DNA of 64,000 nucleotides, taken from positions 16,120,001 through 16,184,000 of the forward strand of contig CM060731.1 in assembly GCA_030704615.1 (NCBI GenBank), written 5' to 3'. The DNA comes from Takakia lepidozioides. Lineage: Eukaryota; Streptophyta; Takakiopsida; Takakiales; Takakiaceae. The translations under genes and the position numbers were made by a program. This document shows positions 10,456 to 22,443 of the stretch, one piece after another (position 1 is the stretch's first letter; each line of letters begins with the position of its first letter). The notes beneath the pieces are model-generated. The model did no database searches and had not been told where the DNA came from. It saw only the letters and a list, made by a program, of their open reading frames with translations.

Positions 10456-10680
10456 TTGCACACCCCTTTTCAGGGTTTTTTTCCTTTTTTGGGGGGTTTT
10501 AAGGTTTTCTTTAAGGTTTTTCTTTTTTTCTTTTTCTTTTTCTTTTTTCCACATATGCCTTTGAAAGTGGAGTGCGATGCCGCACACCACTTTGAGGGTT
10601 TATTTTTCTGGTTTTTTTAAGGGTTTTTTTGCCCGCAGATGCCATTGAAAGTGGTGTGCGGCACCGCGGGGATATGTTTT
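10456..10680 (+). repeat. Continuation of the T-rich palindromic repeat
   Basis: After the transposon the host repeat resumes with GCACACCCCTTTTCAGGG and long T runs. It then has two more copies of the module ATGCC(A/T)TTGAAAGTGG(A/T)GTGCG, including one near 10561-10590 that is self-complementary. No gene is seen. Confidence 0.6.
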
Positions 10681-10757
10681 TTTTGGGCAATTATCACTCA
10701 AAATGGTGTCTTCTTGTTTGCAATATGCAGCATAAGTCAGCAGTTAACAGTCCTACC

Positions 10758-10989
10758 TATTCATTGGAGCCATGGGCTCTTATTTTATATGGGGTCTAGT
10801 TTCATCATACTGTATATGCATATTCCCACGGTTATAGGTCCAACGGGAATAGGTACTCTTTCTTCGACCGACCTATTCATTGAAGTCATGGGCTCTTATT
10901 TCATAATGGGGTCTAATTTCATCATACTGTACATGCCTATTCCCACGGTTATAGGTCCAACGGGAACAGGTACTCTTTCTTCGACCGCC
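10758..10989 (+). repeat. 116-bp tandem duplication
   Basis: Two adjacent units, 10758-10873 and 10874-10989, each run from TATTCATTG through CATGGGCTCTTATTT and CCCACGGTTATAGGTCCAAC to TCTTTCTTCGACCG. They differ at only a few positions, so the duplication is fairly recent. An open frame passes through both, but its protein (repeated IPTVIGPTG) has no recognisable family. Confidence 0.9.
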
Positions 10990-11049
10990 CGTCTTCCTAT
11001 GGCATTTGGTGCCATGGCCTTGGCTCGCGCTGATGTGGCATCTGCTCAC

Positions 11050-11087
11050 GCTGACGTGGCCCGAGCGTGGGCTCACGCCACGTCAGC
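11050..11087. repeat. Perfect 11-bp inverted repeat
   Basis: GCTGACGTGGC at 11050-11060 and GCCACGTCAGC at 11077-11087 form a perfect hairpin with a 16-nt loop. The arms contain ACGTGGC/GCCACGT, which resembles G-box or ABRE cores, but no gene start is seen nearby. The surrounding 11020-11110 stretch is rich in CGCTCACG-type strings. Confidence 0.6.
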
Positions 11088-11309
11088 CCCGCGTAAGCCT
11101 GCGCTCACGCCGTAGCGTTGCTCGTGGTTAAGAAACCACCCTTTCGATCATAAGAGTGTAAATGTAACTTTCTTCCAATTTCCCAATTGTGAGAATTTGT
11201 TGCCCTCTGTGGTTGTGCTATCTTGTGGCTGTGCAATCTAGCGACATTGACAACTCCCTCGGAGGGGTCTTGTCTCTCTCTCAGAATCAGCACTACACTG
11301 AGATTTAAA

Positions 11310-11590
11310 CTCAGGGTGGGAATTTTGAGGCTGAGCCTAAAGCCCTAGTCCTGTTGGAATATAATGGAAGCTCACACACAACAAGTTGATGTTTGTGTGA
11401 AGGGATATCTCGAAAAACCAAACTAATCATCTTCACTACGGTAAGTCAGGCTATTGAGTGAGCCCCTAACAACGTAGCATCTATTTCTTTTTGTTCCTTA
11501 CAAAACTACTAGACACACGATTGATGGCCACAAAGCTACGATACTTACTAGACAATCTTACGAGTACATTAATCTCTCTGTAGGCTGGCA
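11310..11590 (+). mobile_element. LINE tail fragment
   Basis: The copy matches the 3' end of the LINE at 58630-60140. It runs from GAGGCTGAGCCTAAAGCCCTAG through TTTGTGTGAAGGGATATCTCG and GAGCCCCTAACA to GGCCACAAAGCTACG and CTTACGAGTACA. Several substitutions and a short insertion near the end mark it as an older copy. It retains the 3' terminus but no coding part. Confidence 0.75.
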
Positions 11591-11699
11591 ATCAGAGGGC
11601 TCAACACCTCCATGAAAATCCGTTCAAGTGTTCAAGAAGCTTGAGACAATTCAAGAAGTTTCGATTTTTTGGGGCAATCCGGGCAGGTTCCAAAAAATG

Positions 11700-11795
11700 A
11701 TGACGATGATGTGGCATGATGATGATGACGTGGCACTAGGGCACCCTATTCCTGCTCTACACTAAAACTAGTCTCCGACATTCAGTCATCGCTAG
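11700..11795 (-). repeat. Dispersed repeat, partner of 2359-2435
   Basis: The reverse complement follows 2359-2435 from CTAGCGATGACTGAATGTCGG through ACTAGTTTTAGTGTAGAGC to GTGCCACGTCATCATC. Outside CTAGCGA the flanks are unrelated, so this end is a real boundary of the repeated unit. Confidence 0.6.
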
Positions 11796-14499
11796 TATAA
11801 GAGGGGTCAGTACATCCAATCGAGACCTCTTCATTCATCCACGAGCTATCATCCAAATATCATCTAAATCTCATCCGTTCACACGACTGTGTTTGAGTAC
11901 ATACGAGTATGTACACATAGAGGGAGTCGTGTTCATATTGTAATGCGTACACATAGAGAGCGGTGTATGCGTATAGGAGTACCCCGGGGGAGTCTGAAGG
12001 CATATGCCGGATTTTGGCAGGTTCTATTGCGGCCCGCGTCGGATATACCCTGGATGCTCTCCCCACTTTACACGTGCCTGCTCAACCTGTTTCACGTCTG
12101 TCGGAAACCGTGGCCAGAAAGCCATTTAACGAGCAGAATTAGGAAGTGGATGGGCCGACCGGGAGCGAACGCCGACCGGTAGCGGAAGCAAAACGGGCTA
12201 CGACACAATCCGCGCTGTTGCTCTGGTTGGCCCCACCCCTGGAAAGCATCTGAGTGGCAGCCAATGGGAGCCACGGCTGCTTCTGGTCCACAATCGTCTG
12301 TCCAATTAGGGTTGATCCTTGAAGCCTCACATGTGCAGCCACGTGCCTGTATTTCGGGGGTGAGACCTGGATCCGTAGAATGCCAAATAGGGAGACGAGG
12401 AGTAGAAAAGCTGGCCGGGCGAGAGAGAGAGAGAGAGGGCACAGCATTCTTTGCTGCCCAATTGTAGTCTGTCTCCGCTGAGCATCTCTTGCATCTCAGG
12501 TGCGGAGCTCTGGGCTTTGCTATCGCTGTGGGAGCCGTGCCTACGTAGCAAGTATTATTTCTGTGGCAAGCAGGCGATCTCGATGAAGAGCAGTCAACAG
12601 TCAGCGAGTTTTCCTAGTTTGAACATTTGACGCTGCATAATCTTGTCTCTTCGGACTTGCTCTGTCGAGCACATCTATCGGGTTTTTGGTCGACATTACG
12701 TTTGTACTACTTCCACGAAGATGCGTGGCAGCATTTTGTAGCGCTTCACGAATCGAAGCTGAGCTCAACATAAGCTTGCAGAATCTTCGTTCGGTATGCA
12801 TCAGGACCCTATCAGGACTGTCATTTTCTCTGCTTTCTACCCAAGAGGCTCCTTGTAAGGTCTCTGTAAGTCGGGGAGACAGTATCCACATGGAGACAGT
12901 CCTCATGGTGCCCACCTTTTTTGCACACGTGTGTACACACACAATTTATTTTTGACAGGGATCATTTGTGGTTGCGGGACTCGGCCTTTAGTTGAGTTTC
13001 GACCATCTTGAAGATTTCCAGTTGGTTTTGCTCCACATGAGCAGTGAATTCCATAGAATTGGTGTTAGCCATGCAGTTTATGTTTTGAACTCGTATTTGT
13101 CAATGTAGGAGTTCGGGCCTCGGTAATCTTGATGGTAGCACCTGGGACAGAATAGCAAGTGCTATGATATTAAACTTGTTCAAATATATAAACTCTAGTC
13201 CTGAAAATGTGGTTTCTTGGTCGAGGTCCAGCTGATAGATCTATAAGGTTGTTTAACACGGATATATACCTGTTGAATCTATACATGTGGATTCTCTCGA
13301 TCGATCAATTGTTTTCTCCCGAGCTTTCAAAATTGATATACACTGCGATCGACGGTCTTCAAATGTGCTGTTGTACGCTACCCTCTTGCCTGGACTAATT
13401 CTAACCGCTTTCACATGACTGGTAATATGTTTGTACAGCAATGGAGTACGGGACAGTCCAGTTTCTCGTGTTTTGCCTGATTATTATTCTCATCAAGGAG
13501 AGCTTAGCGGGTCTGTGAGGCCATTTGCCAATTAGGTCTGGCACTCTCCGATCACTGTAACAAGCACATCACTGGAGAAGAACGGGATGAGGACGGTGGG
13601 GTAGAAGATGGAGCTAGGGCCGTCTGTGGCAGGGCCGAGAGCTTAAAATTATGGCTGCCCATCTACGACAGCTTATAAACAAACATAGGAACGGTGTTGA
13701 ATAGCGAACCTCAAGTATGAGAAATTACAGTACTATCATGTTGTGCATGTATGATGTGCGGTGTGAACATCACACCGCGGAGACTTGCGGCCATAGAGCA
13801 GGCTGTGGGGCGGTACCTTCGGGGGACGTTCGGCAGCTCATCATGTAATATAGTACACCGAAAAGAATAGAGATAATCTTAGACTGAGTTTAGGATGGTC
13901 ATTCTTCGACCTGATTGTATACCTATGCCATCATCTTGCTTTGCACTGTGGGTTGTGATCACACTTGCCCAGCGAGATCGATGGCTTCAAATGCTGGAGC
14001 ACGAATTTGACAGTGAGTGTGTGTTTGTAAAATGCTCGGTTTCAAAGGATTCAGCTTGCAGATAGGAATACCCGCATTGTCCTCCATCCTTTCTGTATCG
14101 CTGTGAGCACCTGGCTCTTTGAAATCTTGCTCTCTTCTCTCTCGCAGCTCGCTTGGTGTACCTGATCACAAGATCTGATTGGCATCTGAACGATGCGTTT
14201 ATGATCCGCGTAAATATGATATCCCTGCACGTCATATTAAATGAAGGATACAGCACCAAATTATCCAGAATACCTTATTCTGGTGCTGTATCTACATATA
14301 TTAGAAATAATAGGGCATCCCCTCAATAAAAGGTTTCTGTTACATTTTTAAAGAAAAAATAGGGCATCCACCCCTAATAAAGTGGCATCCAGCCGGCTCA
14401 TGACGGTCCCATGTTCATTATTAAAACCGTTTTTGCAGGAGCACAAGCTCAACCAAGAAAAGGTTATGAGCATGGAATCTCATATTTGGCCGACTGCGT
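11796..14499. other. Intergenic, no gene supported
   Basis: The stretch 12130-12560 is richer in G and C than its surroundings and includes a (GA)n run at 12420-12437. It could be an upstream or leader region, but no exon chain or protein family could be recognised on either strand. 12560-14499 shows no repeats or conserved frames that I can support. Confidence 0.4.
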
Positions 14500-14720
14500 G
14501 GTACAGCCATTCTCAAAGCACTAGCTTATATGTGGCTTATGAGCTAGAGGATGTGGCCCCGCGAGAGCACTTGTTCTCGGATGGTAAAGCATTACCATCT
14601 GAGTTGCATACCTCCCTATCATGAGAAGGGGGATGTAGTGTTGGTAAGAGCCATGGAATGGACAAGAGAATGACCACAATTGCAGTTGTCAGGAATGGCA
14701 CAAGTTTGTGGCATTTTGTG
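14500..14720 (+). mobile_element. LTR-retroelement fragment: internal 3' end and LTR start
   Basis: An internal segment ends in GAGAAGGGGGA (14623-14633), a good polypurine tract, directly followed by TGTAGTGTTGGTAAGAGCC, which would be the 5' edge of an LTR. The match to the inverted copy at 6595-6775 spans this junction. The opposite LTR edge and a second LTR were not found, so this is a relic. Confidence 0.6.
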
Positions 14721-15139
14721 GTTAGGCGTTTGACTCACTTCAAGGTTACTTGAATTAGTCATGGTGAACCCAGTGCGTGGATAAGCCAAGAGGCTTTATG
14801 TATAACTATAACACTCTCAATGTAGGAAAAATATGGATTTTACCTCCTTAGTCTTTCCTTACCATCAGTACGTCAGTAGTCCTTAGTTCCTTGAAAATGT
14901 TGTAATTGTGAATAGAATCGATTTTCCCACAGCTCAAAGTTTTACCTCTTGAAGATGGAGTAGGATATTGTGTAGTTTTCACTGTTGGGAATCACATGCT
15001 CTTTTCGAGGCCCTTTGGAGATGTATGAATACCAATTTTTTTTCCACATACACCAAATTTTCCCCTACATGTGTCTAGAGGGATAGGGTAAAGTCTTTGA
15101 TTTTACATTCTACTCCATAAGGGAACATTTAAAGGCCAT

Positions 15140-15430
15140 TTGTAGGCTGTAGTTTGCTTACAAATGGGCAAAGGTGTGAATTTGTATATGATTAGCACAA
15201 CCAACGTCGTCACCAGGCCACCTTTGTGTATCTTCTTTAATTACACACATACCTATCAGTTCATGCTCCAAGGCTACGTACGCAGAAATTGGGCTTGGGC
15301 TAGTGACTGTGGCATAATAGTCTCTTGAAAAAATGCTTGCTTCACACCTCGAAACTTGTGGATGAAATCTAACTGTGTCACTTTGGCTTTCCATGTCCAC
15401 GAATGGCCCCCAACTGCACATCTGGTTCGA
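15140..15430 (+). repeat. Dispersed repeat, copy of 6770-7045
   Basis: The segment matches 6770-7045 in the same orientation with scattered substitutions and small gaps. It lies about 430 bp downstream of the LTR start at 14634 and may belong to the same retroelement. In the other copy the two parts are adjacent and in opposite orientation. Confidence 0.8.
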
Positions 15431-18400
15431 TTACTACATAGTCCCCTACTCTATACACCTGTCCATGCAACAACAAGCAAGAGAAAACTTGCATTGACGT
15501 ACTGAATAATGGCAAAAGGTCATCATTGAAGCCATGAAGACTCTAATACCTTTGCAAATACAACGTTATTGTTGTGAACTGGTGTGTGAAAAATACTCGT
15601 TAAATGTGACTTGGCTTGATCTGATTTGATGGAATAATCACAACATTTGACAACTCCCTCTTGAATGGGTAGCACCAGAAAACATCATGACACCCGTGCT
15701 TTATCACATCATCTAAGATCTATTCACTCACTACATAAATATTTCACAATTAAGTACTTACAATAATTATAAATTACAACAAGTACTTACAAAATTTACT
15801 TATGACAAACACTACAAAACATAGTATTAAAAAAGATTATGCATGCAACGTGTTTGAGTAAATTCTTTTCATTGCTCATGCATATTTTCTACTATGGTTG
15901 TAGAAAAGACGTCCGATTTATGTTCAAAACATCCATATAGCTCCCGGAATAGACTTTGGAGCAATATTCAGTGATCAAGAATATACGGCAAACACCACAT
16001 ATTCCAAATATGGAATTCTTCAGCGTTGTAGTAACCCAAAAAAGATAAGTTCCGAGGCCATCTAGTCCCAAGTCTGACATGTCGAAGCTTCTTCATAGTT
16101 TGCATTGTCAGGTCAATGTCCTGAGCCTTTCCATTTTATTAATATGCCTCTCGAATTCGGCACTCTCGCCCGTTCGTTCTGGCAAGACAACTCCCATAAT
16201 TCAATGAAATTACAATGGCAGCTCAGTAGCAATGAAGAGGAACGTCAATCTAGCTAACATCCGTTACCATAGTCGACCTCTGCTCGAATCGCGAGAGTTG
16301 CTGCTTGAAATTGTTGGTAGGCATCGCTCATCCCCTTGCTCATCCCCTTTGAGCCTTGCTCATTGTCATGATCTTCAGGAAAAAACACAACGTCAAAACA
16401 TGAGTGCTTATTGTACTGATACCTTACGCATTAGCATTGCAAAATACACCATGGAAACTCGAGCATATTGCTAAGTACTAATAATGCTTGCGAGAGACAA
16501 GGGTAAACAAGATCTCGAAGAATATCAAAACCATCAAGGTACTCATGTAATTGCCTCAAACTTGAATGACCATAGATTCCTGCCTCACGTGCCAATGCAT
16601 TTTTTTCTCTTCAATCTAGTAATTCATGCCAATTAGCCAACGCCATCGTAGTGCTCTCCACAGTTCGGGTGGTAGGGGGTACCTCCTATTATCATGATAT
16701 TCTACTAAACCATTGTTGGTTTGTATACCTCGTCATCTTGATGCAACTTTGTGGCGTCTACAACAAGAGTACCCACCCACTTTTAACCCTCCAATCTCAC
16801 ATTGGGGTGGGTGATCTCCAGTCCACATGGTCACCATCGCACGTAATGTAATTGGTTCAGTATTGGAAATGAAGGGGAGTTTGTCACTAATGGCATCTAT
16901 AGGGTATGAATACAATACTCTCTCATCTTTGGTCTAGTCTCTTCTATCTCATCTCTCTCATCAGCTCGTACTCTCTTCATCAGTTCGTCACTCCAATTTC
17001 TTTGTCGTCTTTGTTAGACTAATCATCTTTATTACACTCATCCTCTTCTGATATCCTCTTTTTGCATTTTTTTTAAGGTAACATTCTTTTTTTCTAGTTC
17101 AGAGACCATGGGTTCGGCATCAAGAAGAGCTCTTAAAGTTGTGTTTCTTCTTCTAAACAGAGCTGTTGTCAAGTTTGCTGAAGAATCTATCCAACCGCAT
17201 CAGGACAGTGATGTAGTACATGCAGCTGATGTGATTGTTCCATCTTTTTGAGAGTCTAAGGATCTACATTTGTTCTACTTGTATTTGGTCAACAAGAAAT
17301 TAGGAGGTTCTCCATACAAGAGTACCTTCGTACTAGATTATTAGATTAGACTACTTTTGAGCTTTAGATAAAGCGAGATATCTGCACGCCACTAAGAGGG
17401 GAGCCTATGCGGATTTTGCGTTCCAATTCCCGAGTAAGTTGTTTCTTAGACAGTATGAAATTTGGCACCACATTTCACTATCGGGTGGAATATATGAAAT
17501 TGGAATCAGTCTAGACTAGCATTGCTTGTTTGCAAAATTTGCAGGTGTCTGTTGGTACTTATGGTCTTGGATTATCTATTAACACTAGTTCATGTACAAC
17601 ATATTATTGAATTGTATAGCCGAATGAAAGTACAACGTTCATAAGTTTGAAATGTGATGTTTAGAGTGATGTGTTTGTGGTCTCATGTCATTGGTTTATA
17701 TGGAAAGGGATGGGACGACATACATGTGTAAGCATCATCTCCAACGTTGCAGGCTCCACACAATGCACTTAAACAAGTTGCTGTGCAATCTAGATACCAC
17801 ACTTGGACCCTAGCTTTAAGAGAAAGAAGCTCTAGGTGCAGATCTTTGGACTCCAAGTTCAAAAAGCATGTGAATAAGTAAGTTATCCAATCTTGGTCTA
17901 TCTGAGATCATGTTGTAATGCTGATTATGTTCGTGTGATGTAGTTTGGTACTTGAAGTTTACTTGTTTTAGTGGTATACTATGTTTGGGAAGGATGTTGA
18001 TGGGTACATAGAAGTTGCACCAGTTGTGAAAGTAAGGAAAATTGTGTCTATAATTTTTTTTCTAGGGAGCCCAATTACGCATGTGAAGGTTGTACAAATC
18101 AATACTTATGGAATACCTTTCGATTGCCATTTTGCCATGTGACACTTTAGGGTGTATTCCCTGATTACAAGTGAAAATAACAAATTGAAACACTTGATGT
18201 TTCTAAACATTCTAAAATGGTTGTTTTTACCAAGATTAAATCATTTGATGTTTCTCACATTTTAAAATGGTTGTTTTTGGTTTGAAGGTGGCTGAGGAAT
18301 TCCATCAGTGAGAGTCCGATTATTTACAGATGGAGGGATTTTCCGGATAAGTGCAGTAAATGATGCATCCATGCAAATAAATTTTCATTTTTCCATATGG

Positions 18401-19060
18401 GAATGATTACGTGCCCTTGTGAATCACATTGATGATTGAAATTACATATGAGCAAACTGACTGCAGATCCATAGTATGCAAGATAAAGATAAAAAGCTCT
18501 TATCTAAAGTTGTGAAGTTTCCGTGACTTTAGAGAAGAAGCTACTAGAGCTTGGGAAGCTCGTATTAATTAGGGCTTCATCACGAATACATCTTCCTCTC
18601 CTCTTTCAGATGCTCATTACAATACTGTGGTCTGGTGTGGCCAGGCTTCCCCACACTAGTCTACTCATGCTCCCGTGCAGAGAGCAATATAGCTAGCCAG
18701 ATTAGAACATAAATGGGGGGCTCTACAAGAGCATTGTCTTTGTAATGTAGCTCTTGACTCTGATCTTCATCTCGCATAGGATGTTGACTAGAACCAGGAG
18801 ATAAACACTCTAGCCAATCATTCAAATAATTATGTGCAAGAATTTTAATTGATTAATCCATGTAGCTCCAACATTCAAATGGTTGCATCATGAAGGTATC
18901 CGTAAACTAGCATTGTGTCTGGCACCCCATTCATTCCTCCCACTCCAATCTACATTTCTCTTGACATTTCCTATCATAGTGAAAAACCCCTTCTGGAAAT
19001 TGGGACCCTTGTTTATTGCCTTGACGATTGCAAGGGATACCTTTCAATATCATAGCTCTG
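15431..19060. other. Intergenic, A/T-rich, no gene supported
   Basis: I see no exon chain, RNA gene or bounded mobile element here. 16915-17060 is pyrimidine-rich. A 47-codon open frame starts at 17108 in a plausible context (ACCATGGG) and ends at 17251, but nothing in it is recognisable. 17260-19060 consists of ordinary A/T-rich sequence with frequent stops in all frames. Confidence 0.4.
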
Positions 19061-19152
19061 AGTAGCAATGAATAAGAATCCTTGTAGTGGTCTATATCTA
19101 CAGGTGAGTAGCAATGAATAAGAATCCTTGTAGTGGTCTATATCTACAGGTG
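19061..19152 (+). repeat. Perfect 46-bp tandem duplication
   Basis: The unit AGTAGCAATGAATAAGAATC...CTACAGGTG occurs twice, at 19061-19106 and 19107-19152, with no differences. Identity over 46 bp points to a very recent slippage event or an assembly duplication. Confidence 0.95.
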
Positions 19153-19476
19153 ATGCTCCCGGCCTTGGAAAGAGGCCCACGGGACACCGATAGGCCAATA
19201 CCCCTTGTCTGCATTCTCTCTATGTACTTGCTCCCATGCGCCCAAGAACATGGGAGCACACAAGATTTTGAATAAAAAGACAAAATATATCATGGAATAT
19301 TAAGTTGGGACTTTTTTTATCCAAAAGTACATGAAATGAAAATTTGGACAAGATCTTTAGGTTGGCAGGCTCCGACACATTTGTTGAACTGGATTTGGGT
19401 GCTTATTTAAAGGGTTCAAAATAAACTTTTCTGAGTAGTATAGTAATTTTAGTGATCATGACTGAAAAATTGGAGA

Positions 19477-19990
19477 CAGGTTTGGAAGGATGTCTGGCGC
19501 AAAGACACGCCTCCTAAAATCTCTGGTTTCTTATGGGAACTTGTCAATCGAATCGGCCTTCATGTCCACACTTTCATTACTGGAGGCTCTCCCCTTTGCC
19601 ATCTTTGATCTATGCAATGTCCAGAATCTCTTGAACATTGCTTGCTTGACTGTTACATAGCAAAAGAGACATGGAAATTAGCCCGAAGGTTCTACTCTAA
19701 ATGGAGATCTGATATCTCTTCTGTCGCTTCTTAACCTCTTTGATGGTTGCTCTTGGAGCTCTTGTCCAGTGGGCAACACTTCGAGCTCTGGTGCTCTAGA
19801 ATATTTGGAAATGAAGATGTTCTCTTGTGTATGATGATGTTAGAGTCCCGTGTTTAAGAGTAATCATTTATAGGGTTCACCCAGACATTATGTCTGAAGC
19901 TCACAAGGCCTAGCGGGTGTTATGTGAAGCTCTTTGCAGATGCGACCAAGATCGCCGAATGCAACTTCTCTCACATTTTGACAACACATG
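19477..19990 (+). mobile_element. L1-type LINE fragment with zf-RVT-like domain
   Basis: The frame from 19477 reads VWRKDTPPKISGFLWELVNR, then a gap, SPLCHL, a stop, and MQCPESLEHCLLDCYIAKETW. This is the layout of the zinc-binding domain after the reverse transcriptase in plant L1 elements (VW-x-PPK-x-FLW, then PLC-x-x-C, then E-x-x-x-H-x-x-x-x-C-x-x-x-x-x-x-W). The second cysteine codon is replaced by a stop, and downstream the frame breaks. It is a dead fragment, different in type from the LINE at 58630-60140. Confidence 0.7.
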
Positions 19991-21719
19991 GGGCCATGGA
20001 AATTTCCTCTGCCCCATAACCTCAAAATTACATGGCACAGGCTCTACCTTCGTGCTGGCAGCTCCCATAATGCGAGGCTGTCCCCAACCGATGGTGAAGA
20101 AAGAGAAGTTCATTAGAGGCACTACCGTAGCTTTAGGAAGGGTAAAGCAAATATGCACACTTGTACTTTGAGCCTCGGAAAGGGAAAAGAGGTAGTTTCT
20201 AGGACTCTCATGTAGTTCCGATCTCTTCTTCTCTCTATGTCCTTCTCTCTTCTTCATGCTTTGGTTAGGGGGTGGCGTCCCCTCTATCAGCCTCCATGGC
20301 CTCCTTCAAGGGATTTTTTTTTCCAGTGCAACTCAGTGCACTGTCCAACTGAGCTACTGACTGTTGGTTATAGTTTTGTATGTCGTCAATGACTAAGTGC
20401 GGATCAACGCGGAGCTTCGGTGTCTTTTAATCGTCACTAATCATGCAAAGCAATACGAAGCCTACTAAGTTCTCTTAGACCCCCACTTATGCTGGTAGAG
20501 CACTGAGTATCTCACCCAAGTGATTCTGGGTATAGACTTTTGCTCCTTCCCTTGGGCGCCGTCCAATGAGCCTTGCGCTCACTCCCTCATGGCGGGGTTA
20601 GTTTGAAAGACATTATTCTCTTCTCTCACTGTGATTAGAAATAAGACTGGCAGTTCTTTACAAAGGGAAGGATTAGGGGGAAAAAAAAACAGAAGGAATG
20701 TGATGGGCAGGCGGGAGCATGGTGTGAGCCGGCCTTGTATTCTTCCTCGACTGGCAGCCCGCTCCCGTAGCTTGCTGAGAAGAGTGGTCCACCGCGTCGC
20801 AAGCTCGTAAATTATAAAAGGACAGTGCAGCTGGGGAGCATACAGTAGTACTGTAGGTGAGACGATGGGGAGCAGATGCTGCAACATGCAAATGGACAGA
20901 TATTGTTGGCCTTCCTGTCTTCTTCCTATGCATCCTAGAGCTCTGTGCCCATGCTCTGCGCAAGAATATTCAGTTCGCAAAGGAGCTTAAGCTGAGTAGA
21001 TAGAGAGCGGCCGGCTCTTCTGCAAAGGTGGGATTTATGAATTTCCCCATGTTCTTGAGGAAGGGACATCGTTTGAACCTTGACTTGAGTTTCTTGTGCA
21101 CTGAGCCACAAACAGCATCGGTATGCTCCTTAGCACATGTAAAATGTGCCCCGGCTGTTAAAGTAGTTTCTTTGTCTATATAGGACTGCGAAAACTTCAA
21201 GCCTTGATCAACTGAAACACGGGGGCTGATTCCTTCAAGCGCATTTGACTTTCACTCGGTGCCTTATCTCGTGCAGATTGGCCAAGTTTTCAGGGTCATC
21301 AGGGCTGCACACGCAAATGAGAACGATCTGAGAGTGGTACTAGTACTTAATGGGGGCACCCTCCCGGAGTTCGTGTGCACATTGTCCAGATTACCAGTGC
21401 TCGGTGGATGACATTGACAGCCTTGCTCAATCTACAGTAGATGTCAACTGGTGGGAGTTATACATTTCAAGAGGAATTGAGATGGCCCTGCTCTTTTCTA
21501 CTTCATTTTCTACCTTCTTCCAGACTTGTGCCCGAGCTTGGTGAACGCCTTCACAGGGGCTTCAGAAAGAAGAGAAGAAGTAAGTCCATCTTTGGTCAGA
21601 GGTGGCTGCTATATTCTGTGAGGGGGAGGGAGACGCTTATTGTCCATAACTTCTCATCAGGGTCACTAGTCCTGTTCCCCCGTCTCTGCAGCACCTTAGA
21701 GACAAGCTAAGTTAATTAG

Positions 21720-21866
21720 ACATTCGAAGACTAAGACTAAGGCTAAGGCCATACGGCAAAGGTTGCAAGCTAAGACTAAGACTAATAAGGCTAAGGCCAT
21801 TTGCAAACTAAGACTAAGGCTAAGGCCATACAGCAAAGGTCGCAAGCTAAGACTAAGACAGAGCAA
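21720..21866 (+). repeat. Minisatellite, GCAAGCTAAGACTAAGGCTAAGGCC units
   Basis: Three imperfect units of about 45 bp, each with CTAAGACTAAGGCTAAGGCCAT and GGCAAAGGT or GCAAACTAAG, are arranged in tandem. Within each unit there is a 6-bp sub-period (CTAAGR). A higher-order array of this kind is typical of local slippage. No gene is implied. Confidence 0.85.
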
Positions 21867-22039
21867 GTTCATGCAGGGAGCGTGCAGCCTCCAGCGTTGC
21901 ACAACGTGTCATCATTTGGCACGTCCGTCTATCTGCCCACGTCGGCGGCTTTCTATTGGAGGAAACCGTAATAAAGGAGCGATTGGATAAATAACGGTAT
22001 AATTATAAATAAAATAAATAGAAAATAAAATACTCTTAT

Positions 22040-22443
22040 TTACCAAGAAAGGTGGCGGACTGAGTTCGGATGAAGCGGGCAGCTGGCAGTTGGCCGGGAA
22101 GGTGAGGGTCGTAACTGCCGGTCTGCCGTGGAGCTGCTGCGCTTGCGATTGGATTGTCTCTCTCTCTCATCCCCCTTCTCCTGCTCCCCTCTTTTGGGTT
22201 CTCTATGTCTGGAATTCTTGACTAATCTTGGCAGGTGGGTCCCGAAGAGCTTGATGTAGACTCTCGTGTTCATTAATGCATAATCCGACATTTGACTTAC
22301 ACTTTTGTTTCAGGACTAAGTGTGCAGCTCTCTGCTCTCTGTCTGTGTCTGTCTCTCTCGCTCTCTTACATCAGTGTGCATAACTGATTGAGACTCAGAA
22401 ATAGTAACAGGAAAGGAGGGCAGAAAGGCGGAAGGAAGAGATC
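22040..22443 (+). promoter_or_regulatory. CT-rich leader or promoter region upstream of the glucose transporter
   Basis: Two pyrimidine-rich runs (TCTCTCTCTCATCCCCC near 22157 and GTCTGTCTCTCTCGCTCTC near 22345) precede the candidate start codon at 22444. Such (CT)n tracts are common in plant core promoters and 5' leaders. The transcription start was not identified. Confidence 0.35.

Noticed and set aside
12092-12447. Overlapping minus-strand open frames in a G/C-richer stretch
   Set aside because: Composition favours chance open frames; no conserved motif or splice logic was found.
17108-17251. 47-codon open frame in a good start context
   Set aside because: Short, no family resemblance, and no neighbouring exons that chain with it.
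20322-20361. Minus-strand tRNA 5' half (TAGCTCAGTTGG A box)
   Set aside because: It has a good D-arm but no B box or 3' half follows; a run of A and unrelated sequence comes next. Too short to call a tRNA or a SINE.
21696-22291. Open frames in the minisatellite and CT-rich leader
   Set aside because: They are low-complexity translations of simple repeats.
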